From the NCBI GenBank assembly GCA_041619555.1, contig JBFKDQ010000007.1:27742-91741 (forward strand): a DNA stretch of 64,000 bases, in the 5' to 3' direction. The notes under the pieces are model-generated. The model saw nothing but the letters and a program-made list of their open reading frames with translations, did no database searches and was not told where the DNA came from. Both the position numbers and the translations under genes were made by a program. Source of the DNA: Oceanococcus sp041619555. Lineage in GTDB: Bacteria > Pseudomonadota > Gammaproteobacteria > Nevskiales > Oceanococcaceae. Each line of letters opens with the position of its first letter. The stretch's first letter is position 1. Positions 34,806-43,415 of this stretch are shown here, piece by piece.

Positions 34806-35918
34806 CTAATCCAGAAGTTGGGCGGCGATCTGCTCATGCAAGGCGTCGGGGTCACCCAGCCAATGGGCAGACGCGCGGGCACGCTTGAAATACAGCTGGG
34901 GGTCATATTCCCAGGTAAACCCGACCCCACCATGCAGCTGGATCGCCTCGGCCGAGCAGAACTGCAGGGTTTCGGTGGCCAGCGCGCGGGCAGCGGAAAT
35001 TTCCATCTCAAGCGCTGCCAGCTCGGCCGCGCCAGCCGCCAGCGCCGCGGCACCATAGACCGCCGAGCGAGTATTTTCGCAAGCCACCATCATCTGCGCA
35101 CACCGATGCTTGACCGCCTGAAACGAGCCCACGATGCGGCCGAACTGCTTGCGCTCCTGCACATAGGCCAAGGTGAGATCCAGGCAGCGCTGCGCCGCCC
35201 CCAGTTGTTCCGCCGCAAGATACAGACGCAGCAGAACCGCAGCACGGCGCAGACCGTCGCGCAGATGTTCGGCATCGCAGCGGCGCGCTTTCACATCCTG
35301 CAGATCCAGGTCGGTAAAACGCCGGCTCGCATCCCAGCCAGGCAGGGGCTGCATCGACACGCCAGGCTGCTGCACCTCGAGGCTGAACAGGGCGAGTTCG
35401 TCCCCCACCATGGCCGTTACCAGCACGTGTTCTGCCGACATCGCATCCGGCACTCGCCGCACACGCCCCTGCAGGCTCCAGCCATCACTGTGCGCGCTGG
35501 CTCTGAGCTGTGGCAGGGTCCAGGCGGCAAGCTCACTGGGTAGCGGTGCGCTGAGCAGGCTTTCGCCGGCTGCCACGGCCGGCAAGAACGCGGCCTGGGC
35601 GAGATCATCGGCGGCCTCGTTCAGCAAGGTCGTGGCCAGGCAGGCGGTGGAGAAAAATGGCGCACATAGCAGGCGATAACCGGCCTGCTCCTGCACCAGC
35701 ATCAATTCCACCGGCCCCAGACCAAGGCCGCCACGATCCTCGGCCACCGCCAATCCACACCAGCCCAGTTCCTGCGCGATGCTTTGCCAGACCGCCGGAT
35801 CGTAAGCCTGCGGGCTGTCCATCGCCGCCCGTATGGCCTCGGAACTGCAGGTTTCCGCAAGGAATGCCTGCGCCGAATCGCGGATCATCACCTGTTCATC
35901 GGTGAGGGAGAAATTCAT
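34806..35918 (-). CDS. Acyl-CoA dehydrogenase, probable partner subunit
   Basis: 370 aa from the ATG at 35918. N-domain (MNFSLTDEQVMIRDSAQAFL), middle domain and C-domain with ERKQFGRIVGSFQAVKH and IQLHGGVGFTWEYDPQLYFKRA are seen, but the FAD/substrate loop of the middle domain is divergent. Such shortened or divergent FadE chains typically pair with a second chain in alpha2-beta2 steroid acyl-CoA dehydrogenases. The adjacent fadE30 (gap four bases) is the obvious partner; a FadE33-like role with fadE31/fadE32 is an alternative. Confidence 0.82.
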   Translation of the reverse strand: MNFSLTDEQVMIRDSAQAFLAETCSSEAIRAAMDSPQAYDPAVWQSIAQELGWCGLAVAEDRGGLGLGPVELMLVQEQAGYRLLCAPFFSTACLATTLLNEAADDLAQAAFLPAVAAGESLLSAPLPSELAAWTLPQLRASAHSDGWSLQGRVRRVPDAMSAEHVLVTAMVGDELALFSLEVQQPGVSMQPLPGWDASRRFTDLDLQDVKARRCDAEHLRDGLRRAAVLLRLYLAAEQLGAAQRCLDLTLAYVQERKQFGRIVGSFQAVKHRCAQMMVACENTRSAVYGAAALAAGAAELAALEMEISAARALATETLQFCSAEAIQLHGGVGFTWEYDPQLYFKRARASAHWLGDPDALHEQIAAQLLD

Positions 35919-36033
35919 TGCCGTACCCCGTACCAAACGGTGCCGTGCCTGCAGATCGACATCAGCGCGCGGGACCCTGGAAGCGCATGGATCCGGCCAC
36001 TGAGCGAAGCTGCGGGCCGCCGCAAGCCGTCAA

Positions 36034-36912
36034 TCAAGTCCCGTAAACCTTCTGCGCCTGAGGCGAAACTTCAATGAGTTCCTGCACCACGGCGCTCAGT
36101 TCAGCCGGTGACCAGCGTGCACCCTTGTCCTTGACCGGACCGGTTTTCCAGCCGCTGGCAATCGACAACTGCCCGCCCTGCGCCTCGAAGACTTTACCGG
36201 TGCACTCGGCGGAAAGCTCGCTGGCCAGCCAGACCACGATCGGGGCCACATTCGCCGGGTCGAAGAAATCGAAGGATTCCCCTTCCGGCTTCTTCATCAT
36301 GTCGGCAAACACCTCTTCGGTCATGCCGGTGCGGGCCGCCGGCGCCAGGGCATTGGCGGTGATGCCGTAGCGCCGCAATTCCGCTGCCTGCACCAGCGTC
36401 ATCGTCGCCACGCCCGCCTTCGCCGCCGCGTAGTTGGTCTGGCCGACCGAGCCCTGCAGCCCGGCCCCGGAAGAGGTGTTGATGATTCGCCCACCGACCA
36501 TGACGCCATCCTTGGCCAGGTCGCGCCAGCGATTGGCGAGGAGATTGGCGAGGCAGAAATGGCCGCGCAGATGCACCCGCATCACATCATCCCAATCCTG
36601 CTCGGACATCTTCAGGAACATGCGATCACGCACGATACCGGCATTGTTCACCACCGCGTGAACCTCACCGTAAGCCGCCAGTGCGGCATCCACAATGCTC
36701 TGAGCACCGGCCATGCTGGTAATGTCACCGGCATTGGCCAAGGCCTTGCCGCCCCTCTCCTCAACTTCTCCCACCACCGCCTGCGCGGCCTCGAAACGGA
36801 TATCGTTGACCACCACATTGGCGCCTTCAGCCGCCAGGGCCAATGCATAGGCCTTGCCCAGACCACCACCGGCCCCGGTGATGATCACGGTCCTGTTGTC
36901 ACAAATTCCCAT
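36034..36912 (-). CDS. SDR dehydrogenase, HSD17B4/Rv3548c-like, steroid cluster
   Basis: 292 aa. Classical SDR with GAGGGLGKAYALALAAEGA (NAD-binding), NNAGIVRDRMFLKMSEQDWD, the catalytic region NTSSGAG then YAAAKAG, and a C-terminal extension like the dehydrogenase part of peroxisomal multifunctional enzyme. It resembles M. tuberculosis Rv3548c of the KstR2 regulon. A role as 3-hydroxyacyl-CoA dehydrogenase in beta-oxidation of the propionyl side of the CD-ring intermediate is an inference. Its upstream region is the tandem-repeat stretch. Confidence 0.85.
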   Translation of the reverse strand: MGICDNRTVIITGAGGGLGKAYALALAAEGANVVVNDIRFEAAQAVVGEVEERGGKALANAGDITSMAGAQSIVDAALAAYGEVHAVVNNAGIVRDRMFLKMSEQDWDDVMRVHLRGHFCLANLLANRWRDLAKDGVMVGGRIINTSSGAGLQGSVGQTNYAAAKAGVATMTLVQAAELRRYGITANALAPAARTGMTEEVFADMMKKPEGESFDFFDPANVAPIVVWLASELSAECTGKVFEAQGGQLSIASGWKTGPVKDKGARWSPAELSAVVQELIEVSPQAQKVYGT

Positions 36913-36956
36913 TTTTCAATCCTTCTATCCAGCCAGTCTCAAGCTTTGGCGAAAAA

Positions 36957-37293
36957 GCATTCTCGCGCAGAGTTCACAGAGCAAAATGCTTTTCTTTGCG
37001 GCCTTCGCGCTCTTCGAGAGAAATGCCTTAAAAAGCACTCTCGCCAAGCTCGCAAAGAACGCCAAGTTTTTTCTATTCAAGCTTTGTAGCTCTACGCGTC
37101 CTCTGCGCGAACTGCGTTAAAGCGCATCCTCGCGCAGAGCTCACAGAGCAAAAAGCTTTACCTTGCGGCCTTCGCGTTCTTTGCGAGAAACGTCTTTAAA
37201 GATCTCTCTCGCCAAGGGCGCAAAGAACGCCATGTTCTTCTCTTGTCACTCTCCATGACGCTCCGCGTCCTCTGTGCGAACTGCTTTAGAAAG
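36957..37293. repeat. Two tandem copies of a ~168-bp intergenic repeat
   Basis: Copy A (about 36957-37124) and copy B (about 37125-37293) share the landmarks CTCGCGCAGAG (36962, 37129), TTGCGGCCTTCGCG, CTCGCCAAG (37040, 37208) and GCGAACTG (37107, 37276), giving a period of 167-169. Each unit starts with CTCGCGCAGAG and ends with a partly complementary CTCTGYGCGAACTG, so each could fold. The whole gap 36913-37359 holds no convincing gene; short frames through it have no family resemblance. Confidence 0.8.
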
Positions 37294-37359
37294 CCTCGCC
37301 CCGAGGCACGCAAGAGCAACACGCTTCCCGCCATACGACCACGGCGCGAGACGCTTTCC

Positions 37360-38508
37360 TCAGAGCCGTTCGATGATGGTCACATTCGCCACGCCGCCAC
37401 CTTCACACATGGGCTGCAGACCGTATCGACCGCCGCTGCGCTCCAGTTCATGCAGCAGCGTGGTCATCAGCTTGGTGCCGGTGGCACCCAGCGGATGACC
37501 CAGCGCGATCGCGCCGCCATTTACATTGGTCTTTTCGTGCGGGAAACCGGTCTCCTTCAGCCAGGCCAACGGCACCGGCGCGAAGGCTTCGTTGATCTCG
37601 ACGAGGTCGATCTGATCCAGGCTCATGCCGCTGCGTTCCATCGCACGCAAGGTGGCGGGGATCGGTGCGGTGAGCATGTAGATCGGGCAGTCACCCATCA
37701 CTTCCATATGGTGGATACGCGCCCGTGGGGTCAGGTCATACTTCTTCAGCGCCGCCTCGGACACCACCAGCACCGCGGAGGATCCATCGCAGGTCTGACT
37801 CGAGACCGCCGCAGTAATCGAGCCGCCCTCGGCCAGCACCGCCAGCTCTGCCATTTTTTCCAACGAGGTCTCGCGCGTGGTTTCATCCATCTTGAAGTCG
37901 CCATAAGGCACGACTTCACGGTCGAAACGACCTTCCTTGATCGCCACGATGGCGCGCCGGTGCGATTCCAGCGCGAATTCTTCCATTTCCAGGCGGCCCA
38001 ATTCCCAGCGTTTGACCATTTTCTCGGCGCCGTAGAACTGCGAGACCGGCTCGCTGCCGAAGCGCTTGGACCAGCCCTTGCTGCCGGAGAAGGGGTCGGA
38101 AAACCCCAGCGGTTTGGCTGCCATCATCGACGAACCAATCGGGATCTGTGTCATGGTCTGCACGCCACCGGCGATCACCACATCCTGCACCCCGGCCATG
38201 ATCGCCTGGGCGGCGAAATGCACCGCCTGTTGGGAGGAGCCGCATTGCCGATCCACGGTCACCCCGGGCACGGAAAGCGGACCGCCGGCGGTGAGCCAGC
38301 TGGTGCGGCCGATATTCCCGGCCAGCGGACCAATGGTATCGACGCAGCCGAAGATCACGTCGTCATAGTCCTCGGCCGGGATCGCATTGCGGTCCAGCAG
38401 CGCCTTGATCACATGCGCGCCGAGATCCGCCGCATGCACCTGCGCCAGCGAGCCCTTGCGGCGCCCGGTGGGCGAACGTACTGCATCGACGATATAGGCT
38501 TCAGGCAT
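37360..38508 (-). CDS. fadA6: FadA6-like thiolase (steroid CD-ring)
   Basis: 382 aa. Thiolase with nucleophilic Cys in VDRQCGSSQQA, NEAFAPV, GGAIALGHPLGATG and the second Cys in MCEGGGVANV. Length and the wording of the N-terminus (EAYIVDAVRSPTGRRKGSL) and of CGSSQQAVHFAAQAIMAG fit the FadA6 group, which thiolyses the opened-ring diketo-CoA to MOODA-CoA in steroid degradation. It lies between two repeats-free gene pairs on the minus strand, followed by the gap with tandem repeats. Confidence 0.85.
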   Translation of the reverse strand: MPEAYIVDAVRSPTGRRKGSLAQVHAADLGAHVIKALLDRNAIPAEDYDDVIFGCVDTIGPLAGNIGRTSWLTAGGPLSVPGVTVDRQCGSSQQAVHFAAQAIMAGVQDVVIAGGVQTMTQIPIGSSMMAAKPLGFSDPFSGSKGWSKRFGSEPVSQFYGAEKMVKRWELGRLEMEEFALESHRRAIVAIKEGRFDREVVPYGDFKMDETTRETSLEKMAELAVLAEGGSITAAVSSQTCDGSSAVLVVSEAALKKYDLTPRARIHHMEVMGDCPIYMLTAPIPATLRAMERSGMSLDQIDLVEINEAFAPVPLAWLKETGFPHEKTNVNGGAIALGHPLGATGTKLMTTLLHELERSGGRYGLQPMCEGGGVANVTIIERL

Positions 38509-38589
38509 GACTCATGTCCTTTCTCTGGAAATACGTTGACCTTGAGCGCGAAACGCCAAGGCGGTGTGTTGATGGGTGATGAGGTCTCA

Positions 38590-39642
38590 TCAGAAGGTCT
38601 GCGCAGGCCCCAGTTGGGCTCCAGGTGCGAACACCGCTTCGGCCACACGGCCTTTATGGAAGATCCGGTCGCCCCAGAAGGATTCCAGTGCCCAGGCTCG
38701 CTTCATGAACATCTGCAGATCGGCTTCCCAGGTGTAGCCCATGGCGCCATGCACCTGGATGCTCTTGCGCGCCGCCAGCAGCGCCGCTTCCGCCGCGGCC
38801 AGACGGGCATGGGAAACAAATGCATCCAGCCGATGGTCTCCATGCTCCAGGGCATAGGCGGCCCGATGCACCACCGGGGTTGCGAATTCGATCTTGACCG
38901 CCACATCCGCCAGATGATGCTTGACCGCCTGGAAAGAACCGACCGGCTTGCCAAACTGCTTGCGCTGGGCGGAATAATCGATGCCCAGATCCAGCATCCG
39001 CTGTGCCAGACCAAGCAACTGAGCGGCGATGGAGACCCCGGCCCGGTTGACCGCCTCGGCCCAGAGCGCCTGGCCCTGCTCACGGCCGCAGACCAGGGTG
39101 TCCTCGCTTGGTGTCCATGCCAGCTTGTACAGGCGGCGCGACTGATCGATGCTGGCATTCAGGCACAGCTCGACCTGCTCCGGCGTCGCCGCATGAATCT
39201 CGTCTTCGTGCCAGAGCAGGATCAGATCGGCAATCCCGGCATCATGCACCAGGGGATTGAGCGGGTGGGAAATGGCCAGACGGGCCCGCCCCTCGACCAT
39301 GCGCTCCAGCCAGCGCGCCTTGTAGGCATTGCCATCCGGCAGTCCGGCAAGCAGGCCGACGCCGAGATAGGCGGCATCGGAAAGCGAGTCCGGAATGCCG
39401 TGATAACCCACTTCCTGCAACAGCAACACCCAGTCCAGATCCCCCAGCCCCATGCCGCCGAATTCTTCCGGTATCGACAGGGAGGTGAGCCCCTGGCTTG
39501 TCACCTTGCGACGCATTTCCTCGGAACGGCCGGATTCGGTTTCCCAGTACTCGCGCAGCAGCTCGGGCGCGGCTTCCACCACCAGAAAGCGACGTACGGC
39601 ATCGCGGAACTGGACTTGTTGATCGCTGAATGTGAAATCCAT
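38590..39642 (-). CDS. fadE32: FadE32-like acyl-CoA dehydrogenase
   Basis: 350 aa. N-domain FTFSDQQVQFRDAVRRFL, a shortened middle domain, and C-domain with RKQFGKPVGSFQAVKHHLAD and IQVHGAMGYTWEADLQMFMKR. The shortened middle domain and pairing with the upstream fadE31-like gene (gap 15 bases) fit the FadE31-FadE32 enzyme that dehydrogenates MOODA-CoA. The assignment to fadE32 rather than fadE33 is by gene neighbourhood. Confidence 0.78.
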   Translation of the reverse strand: MDFTFSDQQVQFRDAVRRFLVVEAAPELLREYWETESGRSEEMRRKVTSQGLTSLSIPEEFGGMGLGDLDWVLLLQEVGYHGIPDSLSDAAYLGVGLLAGLPDGNAYKARWLERMVEGRARLAISHPLNPLVHDAGIADLILLWHEDEIHAATPEQVELCLNASIDQSRRLYKLAWTPSEDTLVCGREQGQALWAEAVNRAGVSIAAQLLGLAQRMLDLGIDYSAQRKQFGKPVGSFQAVKHHLADVAVKIEFATPVVHRAAYALEHGDHRLDAFVSHARLAAAEAALLAARKSIQVHGAMGYTWEADLQMFMKRAWALESFWGDRIFHKGRVAEAVFAPGAQLGPAQTF

Positions 39643-39657
39643 CTGAAGTCCCCGGCC

Positions 39658-40824
39658 TCAGGCCCGTGGCAGACCAAGCATGCGCTCGGCGATGATGTTG
39701 CGTTGTATTTCGTTGGTGCCGGCATAGATCGGTCCGGCCAGGCTGAACAGGAAACCATCCAGCCATTGCGCCACCCCGGCCGCTTCTGGCGCCTGAGGCA
39801 TCAGTTCGGCACGCGCCCCCAGGATACTCATGGCGGTTTCGTGCATCAGCACATCAAGTTCGGACCAGAAAATCTTGTTGGTGCTGGCCTCGGCGCCGAT
39901 TTTCGCGCCCTTGGCCAGGCGTGATGCGGTGCGGTAGGTGGCCAGGGTATACGCCTCCGCGTCCATCCAGGATTTCATCACCGCATCGCGGATCGCCGGA
40001 TCCTGATCGCAACGCGCCCGATTGGCGTGGTACAGCGCCATCAGGTCAGCGGCGGTCTTCTGGAACCGGGCCGGCGAGCGCAGCATCAGGCCTCGTTCAA
40101 AACCGGCGGTGGCCATCGCGATGCGCCAGCCCTCGCCTTCGCCACCCAGCAGATTGGCGGCCGGCACCCTGACATCATCGAAAAAGATTTCGGCAAAGCC
40201 TGGCAGGCCATTGAGCTGACGAATCGGCCGCACCGTAATGCCGGGCAGATCCAGCGGCATCAAGACAAAGCTCAGGCCATGATGGCGGGAAGAACCCGGC
40301 TCGCTGCGAAACAGACCGAACAGCCAGTCGGCATACACCGCACGGGTGGACCAGATCTTCTGACCATTGATCACATAATCATCGCCATCACGCACCGCGG
40401 TGCTGCGAATCGCCGCCATGTCGGAACCGGCACCCGGCTCGGACCAGCCCTGCGCCCAGGTGTCTTCCGAGGTGGCCATGCGCGGCAGCCAGCGCGCCTT
40501 CTGCTCGGCGCTGCCGTACTCCATCAGGGTTGGAGCCAGCAGGAAGATGCCGTTCTGGTTGACCCGCAGCGGCGCGCCAACACGCCAGTATTCTTCCTCG
40601 AAGATCAGCCACTGGAACAGATCGGCCCCCAGGCCGCCCAGTTCCTTCGGCCAGGTCACCGCGCTATAGCCCTGTTCGGCCAGCCGGGCCTCCCATTGAC
40701 GGTGGGCGGCAAAGCCTTCTTCCGTATCAAAACTGGGCAGCGGCTCGGTCGGCACATTGGCCTCCAGCCAGCTGCGAATTTCCTGCCGGAATCTGGCTTG
40801 TTCCTGGGTGTACTGAAGATCCAT
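39658..40824 (-). CDS. fadE31: FadE31-like acyl-CoA dehydrogenase
   Basis: 388 aa. Full acyl-CoA dehydrogenase with the beta-domain motifs WAQGWSEPGAGSDMAA and NGQKIWSTRAVYADWLFGLF, a central EIFFDDVRVPA and the C-terminal PIYAGTNEIQRNIIAERMLG. These match the remembered FadE31 pattern (WSEPxSGSD, GLFRSxP, ERGMSLRSPARF). It starts directly at the echA20 stop codon and is followed 15 bases later by fadE32. Confidence 0.85.
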   Translation of the reverse strand: MDLQYTQEQARFRQEIRSWLEANVPTEPLPSFDTEEGFAAHRQWEARLAEQGYSAVTWPKELGGLGADLFQWLIFEEEYWRVGAPLRVNQNGIFLLAPTLMEYGSAEQKARWLPRMATSEDTWAQGWSEPGAGSDMAAIRSTAVRDGDDYVINGQKIWSTRAVYADWLFGLFRSEPGSSRHHGLSFVLMPLDLPGITVRPIRQLNGLPGFAEIFFDDVRVPAANLLGGEGEGWRIAMATAGFERGLMLRSPARFQKTAADLMALYHANRARCDQDPAIRDAVMKSWMDAEAYTLATYRTASRLAKGAKIGAEASTNKIFWSELDVLMHETAMSILGARAELMPQAPEAAGVAQWLDGFLFSLAGPIYAGTNEIQRNIIAERMLGLPRA

Positions 40825-41577
40825 CTAGAATTTTGCCTCGCGCTTCTCGACAAAGGCCTGGCGAGTTTCCGCCGAGTCCTTGCTGGTGTAGGCCTGCAGG
40901 GTGAAGCCCTGCTCCCACCGGTACTTGTCTTCAAGATTGCCGTCCTCGATCCCATTCAGGGATTCCTTGGCCAGACGAATCATGGCCGGACTCTTCGCCG
41001 CGATCGTCGTGGCAATCGCCAGCGCCGCCTCACGCAAGATGCTTGCCGGAACCACCTGTTCCACCGCGCCCAGCCGGTAGGCCTCGGCCGCATCGATGGG
41101 CTCGCCGGTGAAGTACATCATCCGTACTTTTTGCACCGGAAACAGGCGTTGCAGATGGGCACCGCCACCCATTGCACCACGGTCGACTTCAGGCACTCCG
41201 AAACTCGCATCTTCCGCGGCCACCACAATATCGGCGGCACCGGTGAGTCCGATTCCGCCGCCAAGCACGAAACCATGCACCGCCACGATGACCGGCACCG
41301 GATTGCGATGCACCGCCTCGAAGCTGCGGTAGTTCCCCGCATTCACCTCGACAATGCGATCAGGATGGGCATTGAGTTCTTTGATATCCACGCCGGCACA
41401 GAAACCGCGGCCTTCGGAACGGATCACGATGACATGCACCTCATCCAGGCGCCCAAGACGCTCGATCTCATCGGCCAGCGCGTGCCAGCCGGCACTGTCC
41501 AGTGCATTGACTGGTGGATTGTTGATCACCAGCTCGGCGATCCCCTGGTTGATGATGCTTGTAAACGCTGCACTCAT
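40825..41577 (-). CDS. echA20: EchA20-like ring-opening hydrolase (crotonase fold)
   Basis: 250 aa crotonase. Oxyanion-hole segments GRGFCAGVDIKEL and GFVLGGGIGLTGAADIVVA, then GVPEVDRGAMGGGAHL. The pattern closely follows M. tuberculosis EchA20, which hydrolytically opens the last D ring of HIEC-CoA to COCHEA-CoA; that family uses an Asp/Glu set different from true hydratases. It is first in the tightly packed run echA20-fadE31-fadE32. The upstream 200 bases show no clear operator. Confidence 0.9.
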   Translation of the reverse strand: MSAAFTSIINQGIAELVINNPPVNALDSAGWHALADEIERLGRLDEVHVIVIRSEGRGFCAGVDIKELNAHPDRIVEVNAGNYRSFEAVHRNPVPVIVAVHGFVLGGGIGLTGAADIVVAAEDASFGVPEVDRGAMGGGAHLQRLFPVQKVRMMYFTGEPIDAAEAYRLGAVEQVVPASILREAALAIATTIAAKSPAMIRLAKESLNGIEDGNLEDKYRWEQGFTLQAYTSKDSAETRQAFVEKREAKF

Positions 41578-41778
41578 TGAAGTCTGATGCCCGCAGAACG
41601 CTGAGTTCGTCCACGCCGCTCAAAAATAGCGCGGAGCCATTCCAGCAATAGAAAAGGAGTTGGCATTATCGAAAAAGCAGGCCGCCACAGCTTCATCCTT
41701 TAGGGTGAGTGAAGCGCCGGCACGGCCAGTCCACGCCGGCTGCGAGCCAGGCAGGACCTGGCTTTCAGCGCCCGCGGA

Positions 41779-43278
41779 TCAATTCTCGATCCCGGTTTGC
41801 AGATACTCGCCAACCGCGGTGAGCACGGCTTCCCATTCCTTCGGCGCAATGGTATCGACCGGATCGTTGCCAAAGCGCACACCGACCGTTTGCAGGGACG
41901 GCGCCACGCTGACGCGCTGGTGCGCATAGCCCGAAGCCGTGTAGTTGCCGGATTCCTCGCCGCCCCAATGCGGCCACATGTAACCGCGCGGGCCGCCGCC
42001 GGTTTCCTTATCGTAATTGTGCGACGCCGCAACCCAGGCTTCCGGCACGATCTGCTTGCCATCGATGCTGCGCCCGCCGTTACGGAACAGCTCACCAAAG
42101 CGCAGCATGTCCCTGGGCGTGGCCATCAGCCCCATGGATGCGAAGGTATTGCCCAGGCGATCAACCATCACCAGGGCGTCATCACGCATGCCGGCGGGCT
42201 GCCAGATCTTCTCCGCAAGGATCTCGGCATAAGGTCTGGCGTAGACGTTCTCGAGCAGCCAGGCCAGCATCTGTGCATCACCGCTGTTGTAGCGGTAGAA
42301 CTCGCCGCTGGGCGACACGCGCGTCAGCTTCAGGAGGTACTCGTCGCGACTCATCCCGTACAGGCCATTGGAGTGGAAATCCGCTCCCATCAGAACGAGT
42401 TGTTCTGGCTGGTGTACCGGCACATCGACCCAGTAGGTGCCCGACTCCATCTGCAACAGATCCTCGACACTGACACCTTCCCAGACCGTATCGGCCGCAG
42501 CGGGAATGTATTTCTTGATCGGGTCGTGAATGGAATCGACCAGACCCTCGGCCACCGCGATCCCGACCAGCGCCGTGGTCACCGACTTGGTGACCGACCA
42601 CATGTGCGCGCGGGTGCCGGGGTTGAATCCGTTCTGGTAGTCCTCGTAGATGAACTGACCGTTGTGCATGAACGCGATCGCATTGGTGGAGCCACTCTGC
42701 ATGTACTCCTTCACGGTGCGGGTATGGCCATTCACCTCGTAGGTGAGCTGGCTCAGATCCACCTGCGCATCGGGCAGCGCCGCCGCCGTTGGATCGGCCT
42801 GCACCACCTGGGTTGGCAGGATCACGATGACTGTGGTGGCGTCGACCGGCAGCAACAGGATCGAGAACTCGCCGTCCATCGTATCCTGCAGCAGCCGCGC
42901 AGGCTGGGCGCCGCTGAGCAACAGATCGGCGCGCGCCTGCAGCAGGCCCATCAGCGGCCCGACACCGGGCGTGAACTCATGCGGCGTCGGGTAGTAGCGC
43001 CCCAGGTGCATCGCGATGACATCGCCCAGACCATCCGGCAAGGTCGAAAGCGCCGCCATCGCCTCGTCGGGATCGGATGGCAGCGAGTACAACCCGCTGC
43101 GCTCGACGATGTGCACGAGTTCCTCGGCGAGGATCACCCCTTCGTCCGGCGGATCATCCGCCGGCGCATTGGCGTTCCGGTATTCCGCCGGATCCGAATT
43201 GATGCCAGATCCGCACGCGGCCAGCGCCAGCGCCGCCACGACGAGACCTGCCCGCCGATGCCATCCCGTTGTGCTCAT
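41779..43278 (-). CDS. Beta-lactamase-family serine hydrolase lipoprotein
   Basis: 499 aa with a lipoprotein signal (lipobox LAAC near residue 22). Class C/esterase-like fold: SxxK motif in WSVTKSVTT (about residue 230), YxN-like motif in YRYNSGDAQ and a late HxG-like region around SGYAHQRV. The N-terminal 180 residues form an additional domain. It resembles 6-aminohexanoate-dimer hydrolase and EstB-type esterases rather than true beta-lactamases. Periplasmic side. It stands alone on the minus strand between echA20 and ipdC, so its link to steroid degradation is uncertain. Confidence 0.85.
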   Translation of the reverse strand: MSTTGWHRRAGLVVAALALAACGSGINSDPAEYRNANAPADDPPDEGVILAEELVHIVERSGLYSLPSDPDEAMAALSTLPDGLGDVIAMHLGRYYPTPHEFTPGVGPLMGLLQARADLLLSGAQPARLLQDTMDGEFSILLLPVDATTVIVILPTQVVQADPTAAALPDAQVDLSQLTYEVNGHTRTVKEYMQSGSTNAIAFMHNGQFIYEDYQNGFNPGTRAHMWSVTKSVTTALVGIAVAEGLVDSIHDPIKKYIPAAADTVWEGVSVEDLLQMESGTYWVDVPVHQPEQLVLMGADFHSNGLYGMSRDEYLLKLTRVSPSGEFYRYNSGDAQMLAWLLENVYARPYAEILAEKIWQPAGMRDDALVMVDRLGNTFASMGLMATPRDMLRFGELFRNGGRSIDGKQIVPEAWVAASHNYDKETGGGPRGYMWPHWGGEESGNYTASGYAHQRVSVAPSLQTVGVRFGNDPVDTIAPKEWEAVLTAVGEYLQTGIEN

Positions 43279-43415
43279 TTGTCCCCACCTCTCATATGTT
43301 GTTTCAGCATTCTGAGGCCAAGCATGCCAGGATCGACGCGGCGCCGGCTTCGTCCAAAGGCAGGAAGGGTTCAGCCCGGGGGCAGCCAGCCGGACACAGC
43401 CGGCTCCAGCCCTGG

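Noticed and set aside
36854..37120. Short open frames through the tandem repeat region
   Set aside because: They follow the repeat period, have no ribosome-binding site, and the two copies are not conserved at the protein level.
37243..39924. Open frame of 893 codons on the plus strand across fadA6 and fadE32
   Set aside because: Antisense of two well-supported minus-strand genes; composition is His/Arg/Gly shuffled and there are no domains.
41779..43278. Beta-lactamase (antibiotic resistance) call
   Set aside because: The motif set (SVTK, YNS, no clear KTG) and lipoprotein form fit esterase/amide-hydrolase relatives better than a resistance enzyme.
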